Notes: a model not told the origin generated them from the sequence alone. A stretch of 64,000 nt of DNA from Bryobacterales bacterium (GCA_019261985.1 JAFAQY010000033.1:28413-92412); one strand, 5' to 3'; counted from the stretch's first letter, positions 35,043-43,610 are shown. Made by a program: numbers and translations.

Positions 35043-35429
35043 TTATTTCGCGGGGCCGCCTTTTGGCCGCTTCGCTCCATACTTCGACCGGCTCTGCTGC
35101 CGCCCGCTAACGCCGGCGGTGTCGAGCGTTCCGCGAACTACGTGGTACCGCACGCCGGGCAGATCCTTAACGCGGCCGCCGCGGATCAGCACAATCGAGT
35201 GTTCCTGAAGATTGTGGCCCACGCCGGGAATATAGGTGGTTACCTCGATTCCGTTCGTAAGCCGCACGCGCGCCACTTTCCGCAGCGCCGAATTCGGCTT
35301 CTTCGGCGTAGTGGTATAGACGCGAGTGCACACCCCGCGCCGCTGCGGGCAAGCTTGCAGGGCCGGGCTGGCCGTCTTATATCGCGTGGGGCGCCGCCCC
35401 TTTCGCACGAGTTGATTGAACGTCGGCAA
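35043..35429 (-). CDS. rpsL: Ribosomal protein S12
   Basis: This 128-residue protein lies at the decoding centre. It starts at a TTG ([13 protein letters not shown]) because that gives the universal S12 N-terminus and has AGGAAAAAACC before it. [16 protein letters not shown] carries the Lys at the streptomycin-sensitive position, and [20 protein letters not shown] is universal. It is the first gene of the translation cluster here and has a leader of about 290 bases. Confidence 0.96.
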   Translation of the reverse strand: MPTFNQLVRKGRRPTRYKTASPALQACPQRRGVCTRVYTTTPKKPNSALRKVARVRLTNGIEVTTYIPGVGHNLQEHSIVLIRGGRVKDLPGVRYHVVRGTLDTAGVSGRQQSRSKYGAKRPKGGPAK

Positions 35430-35725
35430 GGTTTTTTCCTATCGCGCACAACTCAGGCTGTGCGTTCCTTCTAATCTCCACGCGCCGTGCGAGCGCCTGT
35501 TCAGGCGCGACGCAACGCTGTACTATCTTTGATTCCACCCTAGGAAACAGGCGCGCGCGTTTGACGCGGCGCTAGTTCCCAAAACTTGCGAGGTAAGAGA
35601 CTTCGGACTAGCCCATACTCATCGGCGGCGCTAAATCCGCCAGAGCCTCGGGGCCGACCCCCGGCCGGACCGCCCATCGGGACGGTGGTAGCGCAGGAGC
35701 AGAAGACGACTCGCGAACCTTTACG

Positions 35726-35756
35726 AGCATAACATAGGCCGAACGGGGTTTGTCAA
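35726..35756 (-). promoter_or_regulatory. Putative promoter of the rpsL operon
   Basis: On the minus strand TTGACA (35756-35751) is followed by TATGCT (35731-35726) after 19 bases; a second -10-like TATGTT starts after 14. The -35 hexamer is perfect; the spacing is not ideal. Confidence 0.45.
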
Positions 35757-35911
35757 ATTCGGTTTTACCGGGCGTTCGCTCGCGGCTGTTTCGACCGTCA
35801 CTCGCGCCAGCAGGCGAGAATGTCCGGCTAATCAGCTGTCAAAATGCGGCGAGCGTGGGGAATATCCGCGAGGAATACTCGGGTTTTCGGTTAGCGCTTA
35901 CAAATAAGAGA

Positions 35912-36031
35912 GCGTCGAAGCCGGCTCGGCTACTCATACAAGCTACGCTCACAAGGATCGTTTCCTCCGCCTCCCGCAGACCTGGGCATGCCCCTGCGGA
36001 AATGAGAGCCCTCGCGAACCGGCTTCGACGC
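35912..36031. ncRNA. Rod-like inverted-repeat element of 120 bases
   Basis: GCGTCGAAGCCGG (35912-35924) pairs perfectly with CCGGCTTCGACGC (36019-36031). Inside, GCTCA (35947-35951) can pair with TGAG (36003-36006), and CCGCAG (35974-35979) with CTGCGG (35994-35999). The result is a long rod with internal bubbles, reminiscent of 6S-type RNA but shorter. It lies five bases after the stop of the DUF1328 gene, so a 3' untranslated role is also possible. Confidence 0.4.
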
Positions 36032-36036
36032 CTATC

Positions 36037-36201
36037 CTAGACACGCCGCCCGACATGCATGACAAGGCTGACCAGGAACAGAACGATAAACAGAAAAAAC
36101 AGGATCTTGGCGATTCCCGCGAAAGCCACTGCCAAGCCCCCGAAGCCGAGGACCGCTGCCAGCAGCGCGATCACAAGAAAAACCAGAGCGTAATACAACA
36201 T
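36037..36201 (-). CDS. DUF1328 (YtjA-type) small membrane protein
   Basis: This 54-residue protein reads [40 protein letters not shown] and [14 protein letters not shown]. It has two hydrophobic segments with the glycine-rich turn [14 protein letters not shown] typical of DUF1328. These proteins are associated with stress conditions; their molecular role is unknown. It is too short to be found by ordinary length limits. Its surroundings hold other small membrane proteins. Confidence 0.85.
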   Translation of the reverse strand: MLYYALVFLVIALLAAVLGFGGLAVAFAGIAKILFFLFIVLFLVSLVMHVGRRV

Positions 36202-36473
36202 TTCTTATCTACCTGCGGTCCTCTAAGCACGTGTACTGCCGTCGTTCGATGTCATTTTCGAACAAAGAAATAACGCGGAATGAACCCAGCCCCCGGATGA
36301 AACGCAATGTAATAAATAAGGTCGGTCTCAACATGCGGCAGCAAAACGGACATGCCGGCGGCGAGCGGGTCCTTAAGGCAGGAACGCCATTGCCCCCTGG
36401 GAAAGCTCCCCGCGCGGCAGCTACTCGACCCGGCGAGTGCGTATACACTAGAATTCGAAACGGAGGTTTTAAA

Positions 36474-37337
36474 ATGGCAGATTACTCGCACCCCGAGGCA
36501 TTGGTCTCTACTGAGTGGGTAGCACAGCACAGCAAAGACGCGAATGTCCGCGTGGTGGAAGTGGACGTTGATACGACGGAGTATTCCAAAGGCCACGTAC
36601 CGGGAACGATCGCCTGGAACTGGACTACTCAGCTTGCCGATACCGTCCGGCGTGACATTCTTTCCAAAGGGCAGTTCGAGAAGCTGATGAGCGAATCCGG
36701 CATTTCGAACAACAGCACGGTTATTCTTTACGGCGATAACAATAACTGGTTCGCCGCGTGGGCTCTATGGCAGATGAAGATGTACGGGCATAAGGACGTT
36801 CGCATTATGAACGGCGGGCGCAAGAAATGGCTCGCCGAAGGCCGCGAGGTATCCACCGAGGTCCCTTCCCTACAAGCTTCTCAGTACACCGCGACCGGAC
36901 CCGACAATTCCCTTCGCGCGTTTCTGGATCAGGTGCAGGCCGCGGTGCAAGGCAAGACGGCCGCGCTGGTCGATGTTCGTAGCCCCGCGGAGTTTACGGG
37001 CGAGATTCTGGCGCCTCCTGGACTGCCCGAAACCTGTCAGCGCGGCGGCCACATTCCAGGCGCGCGCGGCATTCCATGGGGCAAGGCCTGCAACGACGAC
37101 GGCACTTTTAAATCCGCGGACGAGCTGAAAGCGCTCTACGGCAACGAAGGCGTAGACGGGTCAAGGCCAACCATCGCATACTGCCGTATTGGCGAGCGCT
37201 CCAGCCATACATGGTTTGTTTTGAAATACCTGCTGGGCTATGACCACGTCAAGAATTACGATGGCTCGTGGACCGAATGGGGTAATTTGGTCGGGGCTCC
37301 GGTAGAACGGGGCAGTTCTCAATCCGCAAAAGCTTGA
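36474..37337 (+). CDS. Thiosulfate/3-mercaptopyruvate sulfurtransferase (tandem rhodanese)
   Basis: This 287-residue protein has two rhodanese domains. The first (about 1-130) is inactive, with ILYGDNNNWFAAWALWQMKM; the second carries the active-site loop CRIGERSSHTWF (Cys near residue 238) and LVDVRSPAEFTGE. It probably transfers sulfane sulfur from thiosulfate to cyanide or thiols. The start is the ATG at 36474 after GGAGG; an upstream frame from 36231 has no plausible beginning. Confidence 0.92.
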   Translation: MADYSHPEALVSTEWVAQHSKDANVRVVEVDVDTTEYSKGHVPGTIAWNWTTQLADTVRRDILSKGQFEKLMSESGISNNSTVILYGDNNNWFAAWALWQMKMYGHKDVRIMNGGRKKWLAEGREVSTEVPSLQASQYTATGPDNSLRAFLDQVQAAVQGKTAALVDVRSPAEFTGEILAPPGLPETCQRGGHIPGARGIPWGKACNDDGTFKSADELKALYGNEGVDGSRPTIAYCRIGERSSHTWFVLKYLLGYDHVKNYDGSWTEWGNLVGAPVERGSSQSAKA

Positions 37338-37417
37338 GCGCACACGGACGCCGCCGCCGCTTTATTCCCGAACATACCGCGGCGGGCGTTCTATTGCGCT
37401 GGATACCTGGAGGCACA

Positions 37418-37639
37418 ATGAAAGTCGAAGAGCATCGCGAACGAACCGTTGACATCGCGGGTTGGCCGGTTCGTCTTACAAGCTACCGCATTGGCGAGAT
37501 GTTCTATTGCACGGCGGATAACATCTCGCCCGGCGCGACGATCGCGCGAACGTCCGGGGCGACGCGCGAGGAAGTGGAGTCAGCCGCCATCGAGCGCGCC
37601 ACCGACAGGCTGGCGCAGACGAAGCGCCACGCGGTCTGA
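37418..37639 (+). CDS. Small conserved-looking protein of unknown function
   Basis: This 73-residue protein begins MKVEEHRERTVDIAGWPVRL and continues TSYRIGEMFYCTADNISPGA and TIARTSGATREEVESAAIER. It has GGAGG before the ATG. The frame is also open from 37334, overlapping the rhodanese gene, but the internal start has the better signal. The single-domain alpha/beta pattern resembles other short acidobacterial proteins; I assign no function. Confidence 0.65.
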   Translation: MKVEEHRERTVDIAGWPVRLTSYRIGEMFYCTADNISPGATIARTSGATREEVESAAIERATDRLAQTKRHAV

Positions 37640-37732
37640 AGAGCCGCGCGACAACGCCGGCGCGGGCTTTTATGGCCCCTTTCTTTCATCCGCGCGGGGG
37701 TATATACTTTCCTGCCTGAGAGAGGGGGTTCC

Positions 37733-37879
37733 ATGTTCGATAGCCTCGATGAACAAATTAAGAGAAACGACGATCGCATCGGATCCAGGAAACAGCGAAT
37801 GATTCGTTGGGCCTTGTATGCCTTGGCGGGAGTAGTCGTATTCGGCGGATTGATCCTAGGTGTTCATTACATGAGTTGA
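37733..37879 (+). CDS. Small single-span membrane protein
   Basis: This 48-residue frame starts MFDSLDEQIKRNDDRIGSRK and then has one hydrophobic helix (WALYALAGVVVFGGLILGVH). AGAGGGGG precedes the ATG. The charged N-terminus followed by one membrane segment is typical of small bacterial membrane proteins. The function is unknown. Confidence 0.65.
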   Translation: MFDSLDEQIKRNDDRIGSRKQRMIRWALYALAGVVVFGGLILGVHYMS

Positions 37880-38047
37880 GCGTTAGACCAAGCGGCTGAT
37901 TCATTAACGCCCCGCGGCGTTTCTCGCCGCGAAGCGCGGCCTCATTTCGGAAGATTTATCATCACTGGCGTTTTTACCGACCCCGACCCTGCGACAGCAA
38001 TCGGAAGCGCGTCACTTTTTGCGAACAGGACATTCGCGCGAAGCCAA

Positions 38048-38063
38048 TGGCATGGAACCTGCA
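38048..38063 (+). promoter_or_regulatory. Sigma-54-type promoter of the YeaQ/GlsB-like gene
   Basis: TGGCATGGAACCTGCA fits the -24/-12 consensus TGGCAC-N5-TTGCA with two mismatches and correct spacing. It lies 48 bases before the ATG. A perfect seven-pair hairpin ACGCGCC-AAAT-GGCGCGT (38077-38094) follows just before the ribosome binding site. Confidence 0.6.
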
Positions 38064-38110
38064 CTTTTCAAGCACGACGCGCCAAATGGCGCGTGAAGGA
38101 GCAGCAGTAC

Positions 38111-38386
38111 ATGTCAATATTCTCCTGGATTTTACTTGGTCTAATTGCCGGTTTCATAGCCAGCCGCTTGGTTAATCATCGCGGCGAGGGGGTGGTGCTC
38201 GACCTCCTCTTAGGAATTGTCGGAGCCGTGGTTGGAGGCTGGATTTTCCGTCTGTTCGGAGCAGCCGGGGTCACACACTTCGGTCTTTATAGCCTCATAG
38301 TGGCCGTAGTGGGCGCCGTAGTGGTCCTGTTCATCTACCATGCGATCCGGCGAGGCGTCGCCGGCGGCCCCTACAGCCGTCCGTGA
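38111..38386 (+). CDS. GlsB/YeaQ/YmgE family membrane protein
   Basis: This 91-residue protein has three hydrophobic segments and the family patterns MSIFSWILLGLIAGFIASRL, LLLGIVGAVVGGWIFRLFG and LIVAVVGAVVVLFIYHAIRR. The family (transglycosylase-associated protein) is linked to envelope stress in several bacteria; its mechanism is not known. The ATG at 38111 has AAGGAG ten bases upstream; an upstream start at 38093 would overlap this site. The likely sigma-54 promoter and leader hairpin suggest stress- or nutrient-controlled expression. Confidence 0.88.
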   Translation: MSIFSWILLGLIAGFIASRLVNHRGEGVVLDLLLGIVGAVVGGWIFRLFGAAGVTHFGLYSLIVAVVGAVVVLFIYHAIRRGVAGGPYSRP

Positions 38387-39036
38387 GTAATGATCGCCGC
38401 GAACTCGAGCGCCTGCTTAAATTCGTAGGATGTTCGCGGCAATGATCGCCAGCGCCGGCGAAGCTCGTGAAGTTTGACGGCTTCGCCGGTACTCGCGCGC
38501 CAGAGTACTTGTGTCCGCCTAGCTACCAGCCGCGCTGTGGGGCAGGCTTTAGCCTGGGCTTCAGCCCGCCTGGGCGGTTACGTGAAGTTCTGCATGTACT
38601 CGAGAATATCGCGCCCGGATCAGTAAGCTGATCCGACATGCGGACCAAAAGCCCGCGCGAACAGTTCTCGCCTCACACAAAGGCAGACGCGACGCCCGGG
38701 GAAAACCTCATTCGTATAATCCGTAAAAATTACGATTTAACCGCAAGCACCGCAGACCGTATAATAATGCCACTGGGTCGTTGAGTCCATTCCGTTGCGA
38801 TTGATCGTCCGACACTAACGTACTCGGCCACATTTGCAGGCAATTGCGACGGCATATCAGCGTCCCCGCCAGCGTAAACTTCATGGAAATAGTCGGAGCA
38901 GAAGTTTGATGCACCCGTCGGGAACACTCATTGTTCAAGAACCCTCGCGTAATTTTGATCTTCATCCTCAAACCCGCCATTTTTTTCGGCAGGAGCGCCT
39001 GGCAGCCGCGAACATCGCCGGCCGGCGTGGTGGGAA
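38387..39036. other. 650-base gap with a repeat and small dyads
   Basis: It contains class B copy 6 (38536-38572) and a perfect hairpin GGATCAG/CTGATCC (38617-38634). Two TATAAT motifs (38715-38720 and 38760-38765) have no fitting -35. No coding region is supported. Confidence 0.4.
38536..38572 (-). repeat. Double-hairpin element (class B), copy 6
   Basis: TGTGGGGCAGGCTTTAGCCT and GGGCTTCAGCCCGCCT, inverted with respect to copy 1 and with a shortened middle. Confidence 0.75.
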
Positions 39037-39438
39037 ATGACTGGTTCGAAGACGCCTACGCCTCGATTTGCGAAAGGATTGGAGGAGATGTCAGACCGCG
39101 CACTTAAGAAAATATATGCGTCTTCTTTGCGCCTTACGGTCAACGTTAACCGCGCAGAGATTCGTGAGATGATCCGGCGCGGCTTCTTCGTGATGGGGGT
39201 GTGGCTTGACGAGCTGGAAACACTCGAGTCCGTCGCCAAAGATATTATCAGCGAGCGCGACAGTACGGGCCGGCCGGTTCTGGAGACCGATCCTGAGTTC
39301 TGGGGTCGGGCAAAGCAGATTGTCGAACTCGGAGCGAGGATACCAGCCCAGGAGCGTCGCTCAGATCCGCAGTCCAAAAGTAAGCAGCCGGCCAAGGCTC
39401 ACCAGAAGCGCCGGTCACATCAACAGAACACCGCGTAA
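39037..39438 (+). CDS. Hypothetical protein
   Basis: This 133-residue frame begins MTGSKTPTPRFAKGLEEMSD and includes RLTVNVNRAEIREMIRRGFF and VMGVWLDELETLESVAKDII. The C-terminal third is basic and low in complexity (RRSDPQSKSKQPAKAHQKRR). The helical centre looks like real protein. Both possible starts (39037 and 39088) have purine-rich sequence but poor spacing. I do not recognise a family. Confidence 0.5.
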   Translation: MTGSKTPTPRFAKGLEEMSDRALKKIYASSLRLTVNVNRAEIREMIRRGFFVMGVWLDELETLESVAKDIISERDSTGRPVLETDPEFWGRAKQIVELGARIPAQERRSDPQSKSKQPAKAHQKRRSHQQNTA

Positions 39439-39490
39439 AGCCAATCGCGGAAATCGACCCTCGTGGACGCTCGTGACCGGGGACGGAAGG

Positions 39491-39526
39491 TAGCGCGTTA
39501 TTGCAATGTAGCGCGTTATTGCAATG
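39491..39526. repeat. 18-base tandem duplication at a gene end
   Basis: TAGCGCGTTATTGCAATG occurs twice in direct succession (39491-39508 and 39509-39526). The second copy contains the stop codon of the M14 peptidase gene on the minus strand. Confidence 0.85.
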
Positions 39527-42224
39527 TCACTGGCTTTGCCACGCCATAGTACACGCCGTTGAACAACAGCTTAAAAGTCGCGTGCGGCTGACCACGGAAC
39601 GTAACGTCCGGTCCAAGCAAAAAGACCTTGCCCGAGCCGAGCGACGCATCCACCACCGCGGCTCCACCGTCTAAATATTGCTGGCCCCATGCCCAGCCGC
39701 TCTCGAGAACCTGAGTTCCTGTAAACCATGCCACCGTGGATATTTGTCGCCGCCCTGCGTCCGGGTCCAAACGAAACAACGGATGATTATCGAAAAAGAC
39801 CGCGCTTTCGCTTGGCATTCCGTAAGCCAGCGGGTTGGAATTGTCTATCGTTGCCCGCAGCAGCGATCCGGGGATATAAAACTTGTCGGAACCGAGAGGC
39901 CGCTCTGCTCCCGCCGAGGTCTTTTCAATCAAATATGGCTTCACCGGCAAGCCGAGCATCCCGCCCATGTTGGCCGAAGTGCCGATCGCGATAACGGCCC
40001 CGCCTGCGTCCGCGAATTTTCGGATCTGCGGAATGGTCTTTTCTTCCGCGATCGCGCCGAGCCGGTTGCGGTACTCCTGAGGAATCCGGTCCGGGTTCGG
40101 CTGGCCCGGTCCGCCGTCCCGGTTCCGCAAGGCTCCATCCGGAAACACAAGCACGTCGAAGTTGCGCCTCAAATCGCCCGCGTCCAAAGTTCGCGGATAA
40201 ACGACCTCGTAAGGAAACTCGAACTGGTCGAACAGCCAGCGAATCCAACCCGACGGCGCAAGACCGCCGTATTGATCGTACAAGCCGATACGCACCGGTT
40301 GAAGTTTCCAGGCTTCTGCGCGCGGCCGTTCGCCGGAAGCTTGCGCGGGAACACCCCACTCCGTTGCAGCCGCGCGGACCACGGCAGTGCAACCCGGCGT
40401 GGCCGGAATCCAGATTTCGCCGCCTTGCTTGAGCCAGTAGACGTCGCATGCAGCCTTCAACAGGCGGTTCACCAACGTGAAGGCGTTGGTGATCTTATGG
40501 CTTACTAAATAGCCCGCCGGATTCGAGACACCGCTGACGGCAGCGGGCGGCATCGGCACCACTCCGCGGATTTCTTGAAACGGACCATCAAATCCATCCA
40601 GAATTCGGTCGAACTGAATGCCCATCTGAATCGCGAGCGTCCATCCCGTGATATCGTACGGAGCTTTCGGAGGCCCGCCTGGATATGCCAAGTCATTGGG
40701 GTGATCCTGTGGCTCGAACATATCGAGAATGTGCGGCCGGAACGCTTGCGCCGTCTTAACCACAAAAGACCCGGCCGGATAGCGCTTGCCCCCGGCATCG
40801 AAGGCCCGGTCCGCTCTTAAGACTGTTACACCATTCTTGATGAGCGCGTTTACGAACTTCGCTGCGGTTGGAAAGTCGGGCTGATCCGAAGGCAAGATGT
40901 AACCCCGAGCGTCGCGGAATTTAGGATCGTGCAAAACGCTTTGATACAGTTCACTGTTCCGGCCGGAATTCGCTTGCTGCATGGCCAAGCGCAGAGCTTC
41001 TATCCTTTTCGGCGTAATGGTCCAATGATCGGAGCTGCCGTTGGCGATGGAATCGCGCCCCATTACGTAGCTGTTGTAAAGCAGCGTCTCCCGATATCGC
41101 GAAGCGAAATCGAGAATGGCGCGGTTCTCCGCGATATCGTAATCAATCGATTGCCGGAAATGCCATCTCCCGGGCGGAACCGGCAGCGGCCAATCGCCGG
41201 AGGGAAGCTGCTTATCGGCCACCAGCGGAATGTCAATCGGAGTGGGGTTGCCGACGATCTCCGTGAGAATTCCGATCATGTTATGAAAATAGGCGATCGT
41301 GCGCAGACCGCCGTTCCACCAGGTGGAATAATTCGATGCGCTGCGCATCGCCGACCCGCCCTTGCCTTCGCTTACCAGCCGCTGGTGCATAGCCGTTCCC
41401 ACCATCTCCACGCCCAGCGGGATCAGCGGGTCGAGATTGTAATTGAACGGATCGCGAAAGGGAGGAATGAATACCACCGCTCCGGCGGGCCCGGTTTGAT
41501 GATGATCGTAGACGATTTGAGGAAACCACTCCAAGAACATCTGGCGGTTCATATTCGTGGTTTCCGCCAAATTCACCGCGAAGAAATCGCGGTTATCGTC
41601 ATGTCCGGCATATTTGTTATAAAGCGCCGGCAAATTATTCAAGCTGCGCTTCAGCGGATCCGATTCGCGCATGTACCATTTCGCAACCATCTCCTGCCCA
41701 TCCGGGTTTGCAGGCACGCACAGCACGATGGCGTCATCCAGAACGCGAAGCGTCTCGGGATCGTTACGGCTCGCAAGTTGATATACGGTCTCGATGAGTT
41801 GCTGCGAGCCGACCGTCTCCGAAGAATGCAGGCCGCCGTCGATCCACACTACCGCCTTGCCCTCACGCGCAAGAGCATGGGCTTCATCCTGATTTAGTCC
41901 CTCCGCGAGCGTCAGCCGCTGCGAAATTTCGCGATACCGTTCAAGCTTTTTCAGATTGCCGGGTGAGGATAGAATCGCCATGTACTGGCGCCGCCCTTCC
42001 GAGGTCGGCCCGATATCCACCAGCTTCATGCGATCCGATTCCGTCGCGAGCTTTTCCCAATACATCTCAAGCTGGGTATAGCCCGCGACGAAGTAATCGT
42101 CCCCGATATTGAACCCGAGCGCCTCTTTCGGCGAAGTAATTCGCGCCGCGGGCTGGGCCGCGACATACGCAATCGCAATAGCAGAGACAATTAGAAGTCG
42201 CGCAGTGCCGGGCTGAGATCGCAT
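39516..42224 (-). CDS. Secreted M14-family zinc carboxypeptidase
   Basis: This 902-residue protein has a signal peptide (MRSQPGTARLLIVSAIAIAY, then VAAQ). The M14 domain is at about residues 45-370: the first zinc pair is in GGLHSSETVGSQQ (HxxE), the substrate-binding Asn-Arg region in HDDNRDFFAVNL, the third zinc ligand is probably in VYDHHQTGPAGAV, and the catalytic Glu is likely in IGILTEIVGNP. A C-terminal domain of about 300 residues follows, resembling the class I glutamine amidotransferase-like fold often fused to these enzymes (DVLVFPDGAL...VIAIGTSANMGGML). It probably cleaves peptides outside the cytoplasm. Confidence 0.88.
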   Translation of the reverse strand: MRSQPGTARLLIVSAIAIAYVAAQPAARITSPKEALGFNIGDDYFVAGYTQLEMYWEKLATESDRMKLVDIGPTSEGRRQYMAILSSPGNLKKLERYREISQRLTLAEGLNQDEAHALAREGKAVVWIDGGLHSSETVGSQQLIETVYQLASRNDPETLRVLDDAIVLCVPANPDGQEMVAKWYMRESDPLKRSLNNLPALYNKYAGHDDNRDFFAVNLAETTNMNRQMFLEWFPQIVYDHHQTGPAGAVVFIPPFRDPFNYNLDPLIPLGVEMVGTAMHQRLVSEGKGGSAMRSASNYSTWWNGGLRTIAYFHNMIGILTEIVGNPTPIDIPLVADKQLPSGDWPLPVPPGRWHFRQSIDYDIAENRAILDFASRYRETLLYNSYVMGRDSIANGSSDHWTITPKRIEALRLAMQQANSGRNSELYQSVLHDPKFRDARGYILPSDQPDFPTAAKFVNALIKNGVTVLRADRAFDAGGKRYPAGSFVVKTAQAFRPHILDMFEPQDHPNDLAYPGGPPKAPYDITGWTLAIQMGIQFDRILDGFDGPFQEIRGVVPMPPAAVSGVSNPAGYLVSHKITNAFTLVNRLLKAACDVYWLKQGGEIWIPATPGCTAVVRAAATEWGVPAQASGERPRAEAWKLQPVRIGLYDQYGGLAPSGWIRWLFDQFEFPYEVVYPRTLDAGDLRRNFDVLVFPDGALRNRDGGPGQPNPDRIPQEYRNRLGAIAEEKTIPQIRKFADAGGAVIAIGTSANMGGMLGLPVKPYLIEKTSAGAERPLGSDKFYIPGSLLRATIDNSNPLAYGMPSESAVFFDNHPLFRLDPDAGRRQISTVAWFTGTQVLESGWAWGQQYLDGGAAVVDASLGSGKVFLLGPDVTFRGQPHATFKLLFNGVYYGVAKPVTLQ

Positions 42225-42317
42225 GTTCGTTTAGATTGTACGCTACCAAGGCGTGCGAACGGGCGCGAAATCCCGCATCTGGCGGCGAAGACAAAGCGAA
42301 ATGCCGAACATCTCCTA

Positions 42318-42346
42318 TTGACATCCGCGCTCGTCTCCGTTATCCT
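42318..42346 (+). promoter_or_regulatory. Putative sigma-70 promoter of the M23 peptidase gene
   Basis: TTGACA (42318-42323), a 17-base spacer and TATCCT (42341-42346) lie in the divergent gap and point toward the M23 gene. Confidence 0.6.
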
Positions 42347-42461
42347 GACCATTCTTTAATGTTTTAAACTTCGGTTACTACCTCCGAAGTTAACTCTCCG
42401 GCCGACAGTCCCGCATTGGAGGGAACCTTTACGGGACCGCGCCGACGTAATAGGAGATGGA

Positions 42462-43346
42462 ATGAAACAGCACTACTTCGTAGTCGTCCTGGCGCATTCG
42501 CTGCACGGCCGGCTGCGTCGCATTCATATACCGCACCAGGCCATTTATGTAGTGGTGGCCATGGCATTGTTCGGGTCCGTATCGCTGTTCGGTATGGTTT
42601 CGAGCTACCTGCGCATGACGTGGAAGGTGGCGAACTATAACTCGCTGCGGAATGAGGTAGACACTTTACGTAATCGGTATCAGGCTCTGCAACGCGACAA
42701 CGACGAAAAGAAACAAGAGCTCGTCAGACTTGAATTAATGGCAAGCCAGGTCAGCGTGGCGTTTGGGCTGCAGCGAAAGCTTGCCGGAGCCGACTCGATT
42801 GCAGCGGAAGGCCCGCTGGTTCCCACCTACACCGAATCCGTCGCCGAATACGATTTCCTGAAATCCGCGAAGTTCTCCCGCTTGAATCACGAATACGCGC
42901 ATCAGTGGCAGAAGAATGTTATTCCCAGCACCTGGCCTGTGAACGGACGTCTTTTGAGCCGTTATGGCGATCGCACCGATCCGTTCTCAGGAGAAGGAGA
43001 GTTGCACCCGGGCGTCGATATTTCGGCTGGGATGGGCACGCCGGTTCATGCCGCCGCGGATGGCGTCGTCGTCTTCGCGGAGTACATGAACGGCTACGGA
43101 AAAATAGTTATCATCGATCACGGCAACGGCATGACGACGCGCTACGCGCACCTGTCGCAATTTGAAGTTGTTCCTGGAGAAGAGATCCGCCGCGGCGACG
43201 TCCTAGCGCTTTCCGGCGCCACTGGGAGGGTCACCTCGCCGCACGTCCACTTCGAAGTGCGGCGCGGCGGAATTCCGATGAACCCGATGCAGTATCTGAA
43301 CCGCTCCTTAACCATGGAGCACGTCCAACCAGACCTACCGTTTTAA
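42462..43346 (+). CDS. Membrane-anchored M23 (LytM) peptidase
   Basis: This 294-residue protein has one N-terminal membrane segment (AIYVVVAMALFGSVSLFGMV, about residues 27-46) followed by a coiled coil (SLRNEVDTLRNRYQALQRDN). The LytM domain is at about 165-280: zinc ligands in LHPGVDISAG (HxxxD) and SPHVHFEVRRGG (HxH), with GDRTDPFSGEGELHPG before them. It should cleave peptidoglycan cross-links or activate amidases in the periplasm. A sigma-70-like promoter lies at 42318-42346. Confidence 0.93.
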   Translation: MKQHYFVVVLAHSLHGRLRRIHIPHQAIYVVVAMALFGSVSLFGMVSSYLRMTWKVANYNSLRNEVDTLRNRYQALQRDNDEKKQELVRLELMASQVSVAFGLQRKLAGADSIAAEGPLVPTYTESVAEYDFLKSAKFSRLNHEYAHQWQKNVIPSTWPVNGRLLSRYGDRTDPFSGEGELHPGVDISAGMGTPVHAAADGVVVFAEYMNGYGKIVIIDHGNGMTTRYAHLSQFEVVPGEEIRRGDVLALSGATGRVTSPHVHFEVRRGGIPMNPMQYLNRSLTMEHVQPDLPF

Positions 43347-43351
43347 ACCGC

Positions 43352-43404
43352 TGTGGGGCAGGCTGCCAGCCGGGCTGCCAGCCTGCGGCGGCTTTAGCCC
43401 GCCT
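43352..43404 (-). repeat. Double-hairpin element (class B), copy 7
   Basis: TGTGGGGCAGGCTGCCAGCC, GGGCTGCCAGCCTGC and GGCGGCTTTAGCCCGCC, in inverted orientation with a duplicated arm. It lies just after the M23 gene. Confidence 0.85.
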
Positions 43405-43445
43405 AAATCGCCTCGCTTAATCGCAAACCGCCAAGGCAACACCAC

Positions 43446-43592
43446 TCAAAACCCCGACCGGTTCACAAACCAAGAATCCTCGCCAGGCAACGGATGACTG
43501 CCTTGCGGTTGCGGCGGCCGAAGATTCGGGCGGCGTCCGCCGAATATCAGCACCAGCACCGCGACAACGCCGAGAACCTCCGGAACACCCAA
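43446..43592 (-). CDS. Possible TatA-like micro-protein
   Basis: A 48-codon frame from a TTG (43592) reads MGVPEVLGVVAVLVLIFGGR and then RPNLRPPQPQ. The start resembles the TatA/TatE signature (LGxPExLxxxxxxLLxFG). The amphipathic helix after the hinge is replaced by proline-rich sequence and the usual ATG is missing. It lies 19 bases after the VWFA gene stop on the same strand. It may be a fragment or a chance similarity. Confidence 0.3.
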   Translation of the reverse strand: MGVPEVLGVVAVLVLIFGGRRPNLRPPQPQGSHPLPGEDSWFVNRSGF

Positions 43593-43610
43593 CTCCCCCC
43601 AAATGGCTCA

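Larger units (their letters stand above)
35430..36036. other. 607-base gap: rpsL leader and a structured element
   Basis: No gene is supported. The left half (35430-35720) is the probable untranslated leader of rpsL, with GC-rich dyads such as GGCGGCGCTAAATCCGCC near 35623. The right half holds a long-range inverted repeat (35912-36031). Confidence 0.5.
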
